Positions 39,543 to 48,347 of a stretch of 64,000 nucleotides of DNA are shown here, in pieces. The notes under the pieces are model-generated. The model was given only the letters and a program-made list of their open reading frames with translations. It was not told where the DNA came from and did not search any database. This DNA comes from Paenibacillus sp. FSL W8-0426 (GTDB taxonomy: Bacteria > Bacillota > Bacilli > Paenibacillales > Paenibacillaceae): contig NZ_CP150203.1 in assembly GCF_037969725.1 (NCBI RefSeq), positions 4,666,001-4,730,000 on the forward strand, in the 5' to 3' direction. The position numbers and the translations under genes are program-made. The first letter of the stretch is position 1. Every line of letters starts with the position of its first letter.

Positions 39543-39746
39543 ATGGGTTTTTCATACAAACCATTGTTTCACTTAATGCTGGATCGCGGAATGAAAAAGA
39601 CTGACTTAAAGACTGAACTGGGCCTAGGGCCTTCAACTGTTGCCAAGTTTGAAAAAGGCGAGAATGTATCAATGGATGTCCTTGACAAGCTCTGCACACA
39701 TTTTGCCTGCACCCCAAACGACATTATTGAACATGTGAAGGAGTGA
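39543..39746 (+). CDS. XRE regulator upstream of integrase
   Basis: 67 residues, nearly all a helix-turn-helix: YKPLFHLMLDRGMKKTDLKTELGLGPSTVAKFEKGENVSMDVLDKLC. Six bases upstream of the integrase, so cotranscribed. Could control int expression or act as a small repressor. Promoter region shared with the divergent Ntn hydrolase. Confidence 0.75.
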   Translation: MGFSYKPLFHLMLDRGMKKTDLKTELGLGPSTVAKFEKGENVSMDVLDKLCTHFACTPNDIIEHVKE

Positions 39747-39752
39747 TCCAAG

Positions 39753-40943
39753 ATGCCACATTATTTCGACGAAAAAACAAACAGTCACTATTTCAAAATC
39801 AACTACAAAGATGAAAGCGGGCAATATAAACAACTTTTACGTCGGGGTTTTAAAACCATAAAAGAAGTAAAGGCCGCGATGGCTAAAGCCGAAACTGAGA
39901 TCAACGAAGGTAAATTTGTAAAAGAGTCGAAGATCCTTTACGAAGATTTTATGAGAGATTGGCTTGAGGATAAAAAGCGGAACATCAAAAAGGGAACTTG
40001 GATTATGTATAGCAGTTTGGTAAACAATCACATCCTTCCCATTAGAGTAAATGCAGCAGGAAAGAAAGTTGGTCTATCCGGGTTCACACTCGGTAAGATC
40101 AAGGCCAGACACATAAAAGACCTGCTTCATCATTTGCACGATTCACAAGCATTATCAGATGAAAATATTCAAAAGTGTTATTCGATCATTAAGGACTCCT
40201 TGAAAATCGCCAGAACTGAGGGGTTGGTTTCGGACAATCAAGCAGAATTGGTAAAACGTCCCACCAAGCGTAAAAAGGAAATGCAGGTTTGGACCCTGGA
40301 ACAATCCCAGCAATTTTTAAGGGGGGCTGCTTCTGATCCACTTTACAACGTCTTCCTTTTGGCGCTAACGACCGGTATGAGGCAGGGTGAAATTCTTGGG
40401 CTTAGGTTGAAAGATGTTGACCCGGAGAACAGCATAATTAGCGTCACGCAGATTTTGCAGCATGATGGCAAGGGATTTGATTTCGGAGCAAAAACACTAT
40501 CAGGTGTAAGACCGATCAGATTGGACAAGTCAACCATGGAATCTTTGCAGAAGCATATTAGAAAATCCAAAGAAAAGCGAATGGAATTTGCTGATGTCTT
40601 TGAAGATAACGGGCTGGTATTCTGCACGAAGACCGGAAAACCGTTGTCTCCACGAAACGTGTACAGAAGCTTCGAACGGATCATAAACACAATTAATGAG
40701 GAACTGCAGAAGAAGAGAAGTGCGGGGCTTGATGTTGGTCCAGATCTACCGAAAATCAGGTTCCATGACATGAGACATACTCACGTCACATTCCTGATCA
40801 AGAATCGGGAAACACCACAAGCAATAGCGGAGCGTTTGGGATGGTCTGATACAAGGATGATTGATAATTACGCTCATATTCGCCCAGACATTCAAATGGA
40901 CGTTGCTGAAACATTCGGTCGCTCTTTCTACTCATCTAACTGA
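39753..40943 (+). CDS. int: Tyrosine integrase
   Basis: 396 residues. N-terminal arm-binding domain (YFKINYKDESGQYKQLLRRGFKT), SAM-like core-binding domain (~60-165), and catalytic domain with Arg in TTGMRQGEILGL, HDMRHTHVT and tyrosine in MIDNYAHIRPD. Tn916/ICEBs1-type architecture. Located 117 bp from the 3' end of tRNA-Val, which is therefore the probable attachment target. The stop codon is part of a repeated octamer. Confidence 0.95.
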   Translation: MPHYFDEKTNSHYFKINYKDESGQYKQLLRRGFKTIKEVKAAMAKAETEINEGKFVKESKILYEDFMRDWLEDKKRNIKKGTWIMYSSLVNNHILPIRVNAAGKKVGLSGFTLGKIKARHIKDLLHHLHDSQALSDENIQKCYSIIKDSLKIARTEGLVSDNQAELVKRPTKRKKEMQVWTLEQSQQFLRGAASDPLYNVFLLALTTGMRQGEILGLRLKDVDPENSIISVTQILQHDGKGFDFGAKTLSGVRPIRLDKSTMESLQKHIRKSKEKRMEFADVFEDNGLVFCTKTGKPLSPRNVYRSFERIINTINEELQKKRSAGLDVGPDLPKIRFHDMRHTHVTFLIKNRETPQAIAERLGWSDTRMIDNYAHIRPDIQMDVAETFGRSFYSSN

Positions 40944-40989
40944 TACGAAAAATCGTATCAGAAACTTTATTCGTATCATATTCGTATCA
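40941..40989. repeat. Integrase arm-type site candidates
   Basis: Octamer TCGTATCA occurs directly at 40953-40960, 40971-40978 and 40982-40989, and inverted at 40941-40948. The first two copies make a dyad with a 4-base loop. Placed between int and the attachment tRNA. Confidence 0.6.
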
Positions 40990-41030
40990 CGCCTTAAAAA
41001 AGCGGGGTTATTTTTGTACGGAAAATAGGA

Positions 41031-41055
41031 AAACCCTTGCTGCGCAAGGGTTTTT
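41031..41055 (-). terminator. Terminator of tRNA-Val
   Basis: AAACCCTTG / CAAGGGTTT stem with T-run on the minus strand, starting five bases after the tRNA 3' end. Confidence 0.75.
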
Positions 41056-41059
41056 GTTA

Positions 41060-41132
41060 TGATCTGTAGTGGGCTCGAACCACTGACCCCTACCCTGTCA
41101 AGATAGTGCTCTCCCAGCTGAGCTAACAGATC
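41060..41132 (-). tRNA. tRNA-Val(GAC)
   Basis: Complete cloverleaf: acceptor GATCTGT/ACAGATC, D-arm GCTC...GAGC, anticodon stem CTATC/GGTAG with loop TTGACAG (anticodon GAC), T-loop TTCGAGC. No CCA encoded. The 3' end faces the integrase, marking the right end of prophage 1. Confidence 0.9.
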
Positions 41133-41170
41133 AGATCAAATATTAAATGTTGTATCGATCAAGTAACAGT

Positions 41171-41200
41171 ATCATACCAAGTAAACGCGTACACTGTCAA
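41171..41200 (-). promoter_or_regulatory. Promoter of tRNA-Val
   Basis: TTGACA (41195-41200), 18-bp spacer, TATGAT (41171-41176) on the minus strand. Confidence 0.7.
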
Positions 41201-41281
41201 TCCTTTTTTTTAACGTTATATTTTCGCTGATTTTGAGCACACTATGGTAAGATTACCAATTAAGTAATGGAGGTCCAACCT

Positions 41282-41533
41282 TTGAATAATATGCCGGAAT
41301 CCAAAACCACTTCCCTTCCGATCATTGCCCGTTTGTGCTTCGGTTCAATCTCCCTGCTGATGTGCATTGTTATTACGGGCTGCAGTCTGGAGAAGGATGA
41401 ACGCACGGTGCAAATCCAGCAGCTGATGCAGCCCAACGAAACGAACGATCTACCTGTGTGGCGGGACGTTTATTCCAAATCCGTTCAGCATGACGTTTAC
41501 TCCCCGCAAGGACATGTCGAATCTCTGCCTTGA
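41282..41533 (+). CDS. Small lipoprotein
   Basis: 83 residues from TTG at 41282, eight bases after GGAGG. Signal segment LCFGSISLLMCIVITGC with lipobox ITGC. The mature part is short and polar (SLEKDERTVQIQQLMQPNE ... QHDVYSPQGHVESLP). Anchored outside the membrane. Family unknown. First chromosomal gene beyond the prophage. Confidence 0.65.
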   Translation: MNNMPESKTTSLPIIARLCFGSISLLMCIVITGCSLEKDERTVQIQQLMQPNETNDLPVWRDVYSKSVQHDVYSPQGHVESLP

Positions 41534-41565
41534 ACAGGCAATAATCATGAACGATTCGGAAGGCT

Positions 41566-41673
41566 TCACTCCTCCTCATCCCATTTTCGAGAATAGGCCT
41601 TCTTGGTAACAAAGTACATAAGAACCATCATTCCAAGCGACATCAAAATGGCAATGACCACAACTCCCGCCAT
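41566..41673 (-). CDS. 35-residue membrane peptide
   Basis: Short frame MAGVVVIAILMSLGMMVLMY then FVTKKAYSRKWDEEE: one transmembrane helix and a charged end. The AYSRKW end resembles small Bacillus membrane proteins such as YtzI. Between the lipoprotein and the acetyltransferase, opposite strand. Weak ribosome-binding site (GAGGGCGGGG). Confidence 0.5.
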   Translation of the reverse strand: MAGVVVIAILMSLGMMVLMYFVTKKAYSRKWDEEE

Positions 41674-41780
41674 ACCCCGCCCTCACCACTTTCCCATATA
41701 TTCCCTCAACTATACAGCATCCGCCGTTTTTTGTATAATTTCAGACGGATATGTTATGCCAGAATTGAAAGAAAGAAGGA

Positions 41781-42230
41781 ATGGAATTGGCAGCGGAGAT
41801 TAGCTATGCACAGACAGAGGAACAACTTCAACAAGCGTTGGACATTCGCCATGATGTATTTGTGGTAGAACAACAGGTCCCGGCTGAAATCGAGATCGAC
41901 GATTATGATGTCATTAGCGCGGACGTGCATCACGCATTGCTTCATGTGGACGGACAAGCCGTTGCGACGGGCCGTTTGGTCTATTATGCTGACGATACGG
42001 CCAAAATGCAGCGCATCGCCGTGCTTAAATCCCATCGCTCGTTCGGCTACGGCCGTGTGCTTCTGTTGGCCATGGAAGAGCGGGCGCGTGAGCTGGGCCT
42101 TGCTTATTCCGTGCTGGATGCCCAGTGCCAAGCACAAGCTTTTTACGAAAAACTGGGATATGAAGTGATCTCCGCAGAGCCTTTTTACGATGCAGGCATT
42201 CTGCACGTCCGGATGAGAAAAAGCCTGTAA
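41781..42230 (+). CDS. GNAT acetyltransferase
   Basis: 149 residues. IRHDVFVVEQQVPAEIEIDDYD, MQRIAVLKSHRSFGYGRVLLLAMEERARELG (acetyl-CoA loop in a variant form) and QAFYEKLGYEVISAEPFYDAGILHVRMRK fit the YjcF/ElaA-like GNAT group. Substrate unknown. A TTG two codons in fits AAGGA better than the ATG at 41781. Confidence 0.85.
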   Translation: MELAAEISYAQTEEQLQQALDIRHDVFVVEQQVPAEIEIDDYDVISADVHHALLHVDGQAVATGRLVYYADDTAKMQRIAVLKSHRSFGYGRVLLLAMEERARELGLAYSVLDAQCQAQAFYEKLGYEVISAEPFYDAGILHVRMRKSL

Positions 42231-42375
42231 CAACTTGCTTGCTCCCGCCAGAGGAGCACCATTGCTCCCCATGCAAGCAGATCGCCAATCGCTCTCTTTA
42301 CGCATATTATTCATGCAATGGGGCCAACCTACCTAAGGAAGGATTCCATTCGCAGCAGACAAGGAGAGTGTACAG

Positions 42376-42612
42376 ATGGATGCAACGAATCGTGAAACGT
42401 TCGTGGCCGTGCAGAAAAACGGCGATGGCGACCTGACCGCTTTCCAGACTTCCACCGGGCGCGTGCTGGATTATCAACAAGCATTGGCTGAGGTGAAGTC
42501 CGGTGCCATTGCGGGCGTGAACGTCTTTAAAGGCAGGGATGGAGAAATGTACATCCGCGGCGACGCCGATGGCGATCCAACCAACAACCTGGATCAACTT
42601 CCCCCATTCTAA
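42376..42612 (+). CDS. DUF3892-like small protein
   Basis: 78 residues: ETFVAVQKNGDGDLTAFQTSTGRVLDYQQALAEVKSGAIAGVNVFKGRDGEMYIRGDADGDPTNNLDQLPPF. The pattern matches the DUF3892 family, widespread in Paenibacillaceae. Function unknown. Start follows AAGGAGA. Confidence 0.75.
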   Translation: MDATNRETFVAVQKNGDGDLTAFQTSTGRVLDYQQALAEVKSGAIAGVNVFKGRDGEMYIRGDADGDPTNNLDQLPPF

Positions 42613-42702
42613 AGCCCGGATGCAGTCATGCATTCCACTGGCAAGCACCCTTCCATCCTCTTGGATATTGGATCGGTGCTTGTTTTCTTATGGATAGGAC
42701 GT

Positions 42703-42987
42703 TCAGTATTCCATAAAATACTTGACCGCAAGGTCGCCGGCAGGCTCGCTCTTACGTACAGGCTGCGGCGGCTGCTCCCATGCTTGCAATATGCGAATGC
42801 CCTCCAACGAGGATTTATCCTCCCACAAAATATGCTGCCTGCGTTCAAGCTCCAGCAAGGACTCGCGAATCAACGCCTTGCTTCTGCCCGTTTTGTTCTC
42901 CAGTTCATCCATCCTTGGCATACGGCGCCGCTGTCCAGCGTAATTCACGATAATACGCAATATTTTTCGTTCAAAATCATTCAGCAT
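42703..42987 (-). CDS. LexA-N-like winged-helix protein (chromosomal paralogue)
   Basis: 94 residues: LNDFERKILRIIVNYAGQRRRMPRMDELENKTGRSKALIRESLLEL..ILWEDK. Clear paralogue of the prophage protein at 9112-8825, sharing the N-D-x-ERK start, RRR-x-P and KTGRSKA cores and a C-terminal aromatic plus EY. Overlaps the WYL-like gene by seven bases and lies under two SOS boxes. Probably a damage-induced DNA-binding protein. Confidence 0.7.
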   Translation of the reverse strand: MLNDFERKILRIIVNYAGQRRRMPRMDELENKTGRSKALIRESLLELERRQHILWEDKSSLEGIRILQAWEQPPQPVRKSEPAGDLAVKYFMEY

Positions 42988-43193
42988 ACTCCCGCCTCCT
43001 TGTCCTTACCGGAAATAGGACGCCATGCCAATATGCCTTGCTCCAGAAACGTCCGCGGCGAACCGTCGGCCCCGGAAGATGCTCGGATTTTCCCGCTCTT
43101 GACGCTATTGATCCGGATCTCGCGCTGCGTGATGCGTCCTGCCCGATCCATGTAAACGAGTTCGATCATCTGACCGACATATTTGTCAATCAT
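42981..43193 (-). CDS. Small WYL-like protein
   Basis: 70 residues: YVGQMIELVYMDRAGRITQREIRINSVKSGKIRASSGADGSPRTFLEQGILAWRPI. The IxxxYxDxxGxxTxRxI and RTF core resembles a minimal WYL domain, which binds nucleic acid or ligands in bacterial regulators. First gene of the SOS-boxed pair. Confidence 0.6.
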   Translation of the reverse strand: MIDKYVGQMIELVYMDRAGRITQREIRINSVKSGKIRASSGADGSPRTFLEQGILAWRPISGKDKEAGVC

Positions 43194-43211
43194 GCCATTC
43201 CCTCCAATAAG

Positions 43212-43250
43212 AACATTTGTTTGCTTTTATTATATGCGAACATAGGTTCT
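43212..43250 (-). promoter_or_regulatory. Promoter with two SOS boxes
   Basis: GAAC-ATTT-GTTT (43212-43223) and GAAC-ATAG-GTTC (43239-43250). The second lies in the spacer of a minus-strand TTGAAT-18-TATAAT promoter and the first just downstream of the -10, so LexA would block tightly. Confidence 0.75.
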
Positions 43251-43342
43251 TTATTCAACCTCCAAAAAAAGGATGCTCACGCCATATAAAAAAGCCGGAA
43301 CCCCGTCATAGGGTAACCAGCTTCCATCCCGCCTGTTTCACA

Positions 43343-43660
43343 CTATTGATTTTCAACCGTAAACTCCACGTTTTTCAACATTTGCGTATCCGGATTGAAA
43401 TTGACGCGTACATTTACGGCAAATTCCTTTCCGTTTTTGTCTTTCACCCACAGCTTGAACTGTTCCTGGGACAAACCGCCCGCAAGCGGCGAACGGCCGA
43501 TATGTTTGTAATCCAAAATGTCGACATCATATTTGGCCTGCGTCTCTTTGACTGCAATCAATCCCCATTTCGCATAATCGGGAATCGGAGAAGCCGATCC
43601 TGTCCCACCGCTAGTCGCGCCAAGCAATACTGCAATAAGAGTAATAAAGAGTGTCCTCAT
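43343..43660 (-). CDS. Secreted DUF3889-like protein
   Basis: 105 residues with an N-terminal signal sequence (MRTLFITLIAVLLGATSG) and a mature domain YAKWGLIAVKETQAKYDVDILDYKHIGRSPLAGGLSQEQFKLWVKDKNGKEFAVNVRVNFNP, typical of DUF3889 (YqzG/YhdB-like). Likely exported. Function unknown. GGAGG seven bases before ATG. Confidence 0.75.
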   Translation of the reverse strand: MRTLFITLIAVLLGATSGGTGSASPIPDYAKWGLIAVKETQAKYDVDILDYKHIGRSPLAGGLSQEQFKLWVKDKNGKEFAVNVRVNFNPDTQMLKNVEFTVENQ

Positions 43661-43710
43661 TATTTTCCCTCCATAACCGCATTTCTATTAGCGTGCCCAA
43701 GCTGTTTAAT

Positions 43711-44016
43711 TCATAGCCACATACGAACCAAGAACACCATCGGATGCGTGAATGCCCTGACCATACTTACTGCTCCACCCAATGAAACAAGCTCGTCCCC
43801 AAAACTTATTCCCCAAACCACCGACATGGCGGACGGGGATGTTCCCGTATCTTGGGTCAGCCCGTATTTTTCGGCAAGCCGATCTGCCGTCTCCTGGTCA
43901 ACACCGCCTTGTTCAAACGCAAACGTCACCTCTGTGCTCGAAATCTCAGCCCCCAAAAGGATCACAAGTACCGTCCAAAGGATCATGGCAGCTCGCCATA
44001 ATTTATGTTTTCTCAC
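43711..44016 (-). CDS. Membrane-associated protein, unknown
   Basis: About 101 residues from GTG at 44016 (GAGGGGG upstream). One strong N-terminal helix (LWRAAMILWTVLVILLGAEI), then a globular segment of ~60 residues (VTFAFEQGGVDQETADRLAEKYGL...). No family recognised. Confidence 0.5.
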   Translation of the reverse strand: MRKHKLWRAAMILWTVLVILLGAEISSTEVTFAFEQGGVDQETADRLAEKYGLTQDTGTSPSAMSVVWGISFGDELVSLGGAVSMVRAFTHPMVFLVRMWL

Positions 44017-44246
44017 TGAAATCCCCCTCATCCCTATCCATTCAATCCTTTAAAGCAAATAAGGCATTTCATCTGATTGTATCGAAAATTCAACCGGCTT
44101 GGAAATAACAAAACATAGGTTCTTCAGGACTGCGACTCCCGACTCAATCCTCCAATAAATGGTTTATTCCCATCATTTCAAGTGTAATAGCCCTTGTCGG
44201 AACGATCATTCATTTCGCAAAATGATGATGAGGAGGCTATCTCGGT

Positions 44247-45149
44247 ATGTTCAAACGTATGGATGAAATCGCCATTGAAATTCCTGACGTCCACAAGCCC
44301 GACCCGAACGCCGCAGCAGCCGTGCAAGAGCTGCTGGGAGGTAAGTTCGGCGAAATGTCCACCTTGAACAATTACCTTTACCAATCTTTTAATTTCCGCG
44401 CAAAAGACAAACTCAAACCCTTCTATGATTTGGTGATGAGCATCACGGCCGAGGAGCTTGGCCATGTCGAACTGGTCTCGCATGGCATCAACAAAATCCT
44501 GCGCGGCTCCACCGAACACAAAACCCCGGATCAAACGCCGTTGGACCCGGTTAAAGACGCAAGGCTTTCCTATCATTACCTCGCCGGCGCACAAGGAGCC
44601 ATGCCCGTAGATTCAATGGGCCATCCGTGGACCGGAGCAAACGTATTCAACAGCGGCAATCTGGTGGAAGACCTGCTGCACAACTTTTTTCTCGAATGCG
44701 GGGCGCGAACCCACAAAATGAAAGTTTATGAAATGACCGACCATCCCGCGGCACGGGAAGTGGTCGGCTACCTGCTGGTCCGCGGCGGCGTTCATGTCGT
44801 GGCATATGCCAAAGCTTTGGAAGTGGCAACAGGAGTCAACGTGACCAAACTGGTGCCGATCCCTTCCTTAAACAACAAAGCTTTCACCGAAGCCCGAAAA
44901 TTCGAGGACAAAGGCGTCCATCGCAAGCTGTACACATGGAGCGAACAGGATTTCAATACCCTTGGACAGATTTGGAAGGGTACGCATCCCGAGGACGATC
45001 AGCCGTTGGAGGTCATTCAAGGCGCACCCGAAGGTGTGCCCATCAAGGAATATCCCGCAGCCGAAGAGGAATTCGCGCCAGGCATCTCCGAGGAAGATTT
45101 CAAAGAAATCGCACGCCGGTTGAAAATCGCCGGGAATATCCACGGGTAG
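44247..45149 (+). CDS. Manganese catalase
   Basis: 300 residues. Dimanganese ligands are visible in the four-helix bundle: E in LLGGKFGEMSTLNNYLYQ, EELGHVE, HNFFLECGARTH and REVVGYLLVRGGVHVVAY. Full length compared with Bacillus YdbD/YjqC. Degrades hydrogen peroxide without haem and is often spore-associated. Own terminator downstream. Confidence 0.95.
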   Translation: MFKRMDEIAIEIPDVHKPDPNAAAAVQELLGGKFGEMSTLNNYLYQSFNFRAKDKLKPFYDLVMSITAEELGHVELVSHGINKILRGSTEHKTPDQTPLDPVKDARLSYHYLAGAQGAMPVDSMGHPWTGANVFNSGNLVEDLLHNFFLECGARTHKMKVYEMTDHPAAREVVGYLLVRGGVHVVAYAKALEVATGVNVTKLVPIPSLNNKAFTEARKFEDKGVHRKLYTWSEQDFNTLGQIWKGTHPEDDQPLEVIQGAPEGVPIKEYPAAEEEFAPGISEEDFKEIARRLKIAGNIHG

Positions 45150-45334
45150 ATCATGATTTTCCCGAAATCATTCGAAACGGCATGCCTGCAATCCAAAACA
45201 AACGGGTGCGGTGAATGGATTTTCGATGATCCAATCACCGGGGAGGGCCTGCCGTTGTCATGCCCAGACTCATAAAACATCCGCTTTCGCGGGAAGTATG
45301 GGCCGGCCTCCCCCAACATGGCCTAAACGCTAAG

Positions 45335-45376
45335 AACGCCTTCACGGTTCTTCCCGAACCGGCTGAAGGCGTTTTG
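45335..45376 (+). terminator. Terminator of the catalase gene
   Basis: AACGCCTTCA / TGAAGGCGTT stem with an inner GGTTC/GAACC stem, then TTTT. Confidence 0.8.
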
Positions 45377-45433
45377 TGGTGTATTGGTTTGAAGACATAG
45401 GATGAAACACAGGACGACTCTAGAGCAAAGGGC

Positions 45434-47149
45434 TTACGCGCCAAATTGCGCATAATGCAAGCGGCTGTATACGCCTCCTGCGGCAAGCAGTTCATCGTGA
45501 CGGCCCTGCTCGGTAATGCCTTGTTCGGCAACGACGATAATGCGGTCCGCATTTTTGATCGTAGCAAGCCTATGGGCAATTACCAGCGTGGTGCGTCCCT
45601 CGGACAGCTCGGAAAGCGACTGCTGAATGGCGGCTTCCGTCTCGGTATCGAGCGCGGATGTCGCTTCATCCAGGATGAGGATCGGCGGATTTTTCAGGAA
45701 CATCCGGGCAATCGACAGTCGCTGCTTCTGTCCCCCGGACAGCTTCACGCCGCGTTCGCCAATCAATGTATCCAGCCCTTCGGGCATGGAGCTGATCAAT
45801 GCTTCCATTTGGGCACGGCGTGCCGCATCCCAAATTTCTTCCTCCGTGGCGTCCAGTTTGCCGTAGGCTATGTTTTCGCGGATCGTGCCGTCAAAGAGGA
45901 ACACATCCTGCTGCACGATCCCGATATGGCTGCGCAACGATTCGAGCTTCATTTGCCGGATATCGTGTCCATCGATCGTAATACGGCCGCCTAACACGTC
46001 GTAGAAACGCGGCAGCAGACTGCACATCGTGGTTTTGCCTGCTCCCGAAGGGCCGACGAGGGCTACCGTCTCTCCGGCTTGAATGCGGAGATCGATGCCT
46101 TTCAACACAGGCTCCTGATCGGAATAACCGAAGGTGACATTTTCATAACGGATATCTCCTTGTAAATGCGGCACGCTGGACGCGCCCGGTTGGTCCTGAA
46201 CGTCAGGCTCCGTGTCCAGCAGCTCCATGTAACGCCGGAACCCAGCGATTCCTTTCGGGTACGTCTCAATGACGGAGTTGATCTTCTGGATCGGTGTCAG
46301 GAACACGTTGGACAACATGATAAACGCGATGAATTCGCCATAACTCATGCTGTCGTTCAATACAAACCATGTACCGCATACAAGCACGAACAGCGATACC
46401 AGCTTCATCAACACATAGCTGATGGAGGAGTTCCAGGCCATGATTTTGTAAGCGAGCAGTTTCGTTTGGCGGAAGCGGCCGTTATTCACGGCGAATTGCG
46501 CCATTTCATGCTCTTCGTTGGCAAACGCTTGAACGACGCGAATTCCCGTAACGTTGTTCTCTACACGCGCATTGAAATCCGCAATGTCCCCGAACATCCG
46601 GCGAAACGCCTTCGACATTTTGCTTCCGAAATACATGGATAAATAAATGATGAGCGGAATGATGATAAACGTCAGCACGGCAAGCTTCGCATTGATGCTG
46701 AACATGATGCCGAACGCTCCTACCAGAGTCATGATCGCGATGAATACGTCCTCAGGACCGTGATGGGCGATCTCTCCGATATCCATCAAATCGTTGGTCA
46801 TGCGGGATACGAGGTGACCTGTTTTGGTATTGTCGAAAAACCGGAAGGACAGCTTTTGTACATGGTTGAACAACGCTTTGCGCATGTCGGTCTCGATGTT
46901 GATGCCGAGCTTGTGCCCCCAATACGTCACTACATAGTTCATGAAGGCGCTCAGCAGATAGACGGCCAGCAAGCCTAAGCATGCCCAAAGAATCCAGTCC
47001 CAGCGCCCGCCGGGCAGCAGCTCGTCGACCACTTTGTTCACGGCTAGCGGAAACGCCAGCTCAAGGGCAGCAACGAGAATCGCGCAGGTAAAATCCAGGA
47101 TAAACAGCTTTTTATAGGGCCTGTAATAGGCAAAGAAACGGCGTAGCAT
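45434..47149 (-). CDS. ABC exporter (fused membrane and ATPase domains)
   Basis: 571 residues. Six transmembrane helices (1-310), then nucleotide-binding domain: Walker A GPSGAGKTT, Q-loop IVQQDVFLF, signature LSGGQKQRLSIARMFLKNPPILILDEATSALD with Walker B, and H-loop IAHRLATI. Resembles homodimeric multidrug or lipid exporters such as YwjA. Substrate unknown. Confidence 0.9.
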   Translation of the reverse strand: MLRRFFAYYRPYKKLFILDFTCAILVAALELAFPLAVNKVVDELLPGGRWDWILWACLGLLAVYLLSAFMNYVVTYWGHKLGINIETDMRKALFNHVQKLSFRFFDNTKTGHLVSRMTNDLMDIGEIAHHGPEDVFIAIMTLVGAFGIMFSINAKLAVLTFIIIPLIIYLSMYFGSKMSKAFRRMFGDIADFNARVENNVTGIRVVQAFANEEHEMAQFAVNNGRFRQTKLLAYKIMAWNSSISYVLMKLVSLFVLVCGTWFVLNDSMSYGEFIAFIMLSNVFLTPIQKINSVIETYPKGIAGFRRYMELLDTEPDVQDQPGASSVPHLQGDIRYENVTFGYSDQEPVLKGIDLRIQAGETVALVGPSGAGKTTMCSLLPRFYDVLGGRITIDGHDIRQMKLESLRSHIGIVQQDVFLFDGTIRENIAYGKLDATEEEIWDAARRAQMEALISSMPEGLDTLIGERGVKLSGGQKQRLSIARMFLKNPPILILDEATSALDTETEAAIQQSLSELSEGRTTLVIAHRLATIKNADRIIVVAEQGITEQGRHDELLAAGGVYSRLHYAQFGA

Positions 47150-47312
47150 GGACGAAGGTCCTCCTTATCGCTACCACATCGCAAGGGCAATGGATGAATT
47201 TTTTATCCGTTCGGAAAGAGTGCACTTTCAGAGCGTGATCTTCCTGATCATTGTAAGAAAAGCTTCTGCTATGTGCAGTTTGTTTTCTTGAAATGCGCGT
47301 CAGTAGACGCTC

Positions 47313-48347
47313 TTATCTCGTTCTGCTGAGCAGATACAGGAAATACGGCGCACCCAGAATAGCCACCAGGATACCCGCCGGAATTTCGGACGTCTCCAGC
47401 ATGACGCGTCCCAGCGTGTCAGCCACCAAGACGAGCAATGAGCCGATCAGTGCCGAGGCAGGCAGCAAAAACTGGTGTTTGGGACCGACGAGACGACGAG
47501 CCAGATGCGGTCCGATCAAACCGACGAAGCCGATCCCGCCGCTGACGGATACGCACGAACCGGCAAGACCGACTGCGGCAGCAAGCAGAACCAGCCGTTC
47601 CCGTTCGACGGGTGCGCCCAACCCGGTCGCGGTCTGATCGCCAAGATTCAGGACATTCAACACCCGCGCCTTATACAGTACGACAGGCACAAGAATGAGA
47701 ATAAACGGCAGCAGCGCCGTGACGAACTTCCAGTTGGAGCCCCAAATGCTGCCGGCCATCCATGTAGCCACAAATTGGTATTTCTCCGGGCTCAAACGAA
47801 GTGTAAGCACGATCATTGCCGCGCTGATCCCTGCAGCAACGCCAATCCCGGTCAACAGCATGCGGGTCGGCACGATGCCCTCTCCTTTTTTGTAGGAAAG
47901 CACGTAAATCAGGAATGCGGAGAAAGCGGAGCCGATTAAGGCAAGAACCGGCAGCAGGAAAATAGGAGCAGCCGTCGTTGTCGGGAAAAAGGAAACAAAT
48001 AACATGACGACCAGGCCGGCCCCGGCGTTAATGCCAAGAATCCCCGGGTCTGCCAGCGCATTGCGGGACACCCCCTGCAAAATGGCACCGGACAACGCAA
48101 GCCCGGCACCCACCAGCACAGCAATGACGATTCGCGGCAAGCGGAATTCGAACAAAATCAATTCTTGTTTATCCGTACCGCCGCCGAACAAGGTTTGCAG
48201 CACTTCAAACGGCGTTAACCGGATATGCCCTGTGTTCATGCTGATTATGAACGAAGCAACAATCAAAGCAGCAAGCACAATGATGACGATCGTATTCTTG
48301 GTTTTCTTTCTGCGCTCTGCACCTACCCTGGTTGAGGAAGTCATCAT
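47313..48347 (-). CDS. FecCD-type siderophore permease, second subunit
   Basis: 344 residues, nine or more helices. LQGVSRNALADPGILGINAGAGL and VSGGIGFVGLIGPHLARRLVGPKH are hallmark FecCD motifs (the latter docks the ATPase). Begins right after the partner gene, with AAAGGAGG. Imports ferric siderophore with a binding protein and ATPase encoded elsewhere. Confidence 0.9.
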   Translation of the reverse strand: MMTSSTRVGAERRKKTKNTIVIIVLAALIVASFIISMNTGHIRLTPFEVLQTLFGGGTDKQELILFEFRLPRIVIAVLVGAGLALSGAILQGVSRNALADPGILGINAGAGLVVMLFVSFFPTTTAAPIFLLPVLALIGSAFSAFLIYVLSYKKGEGIVPTRMLLTGIGVAAGISAAMIVLTLRLSPEKYQFVATWMAGSIWGSNWKFVTALLPFILILVPVVLYKARVLNVLNLGDQTATGLGAPVERERLVLLAAAVGLAGSCVSVSGGIGFVGLIGPHLARRLVGPKHQFLLPASALIGSLLVLVADTLGRVMLETSEIPAGILVAILGAPYFLYLLSRTR

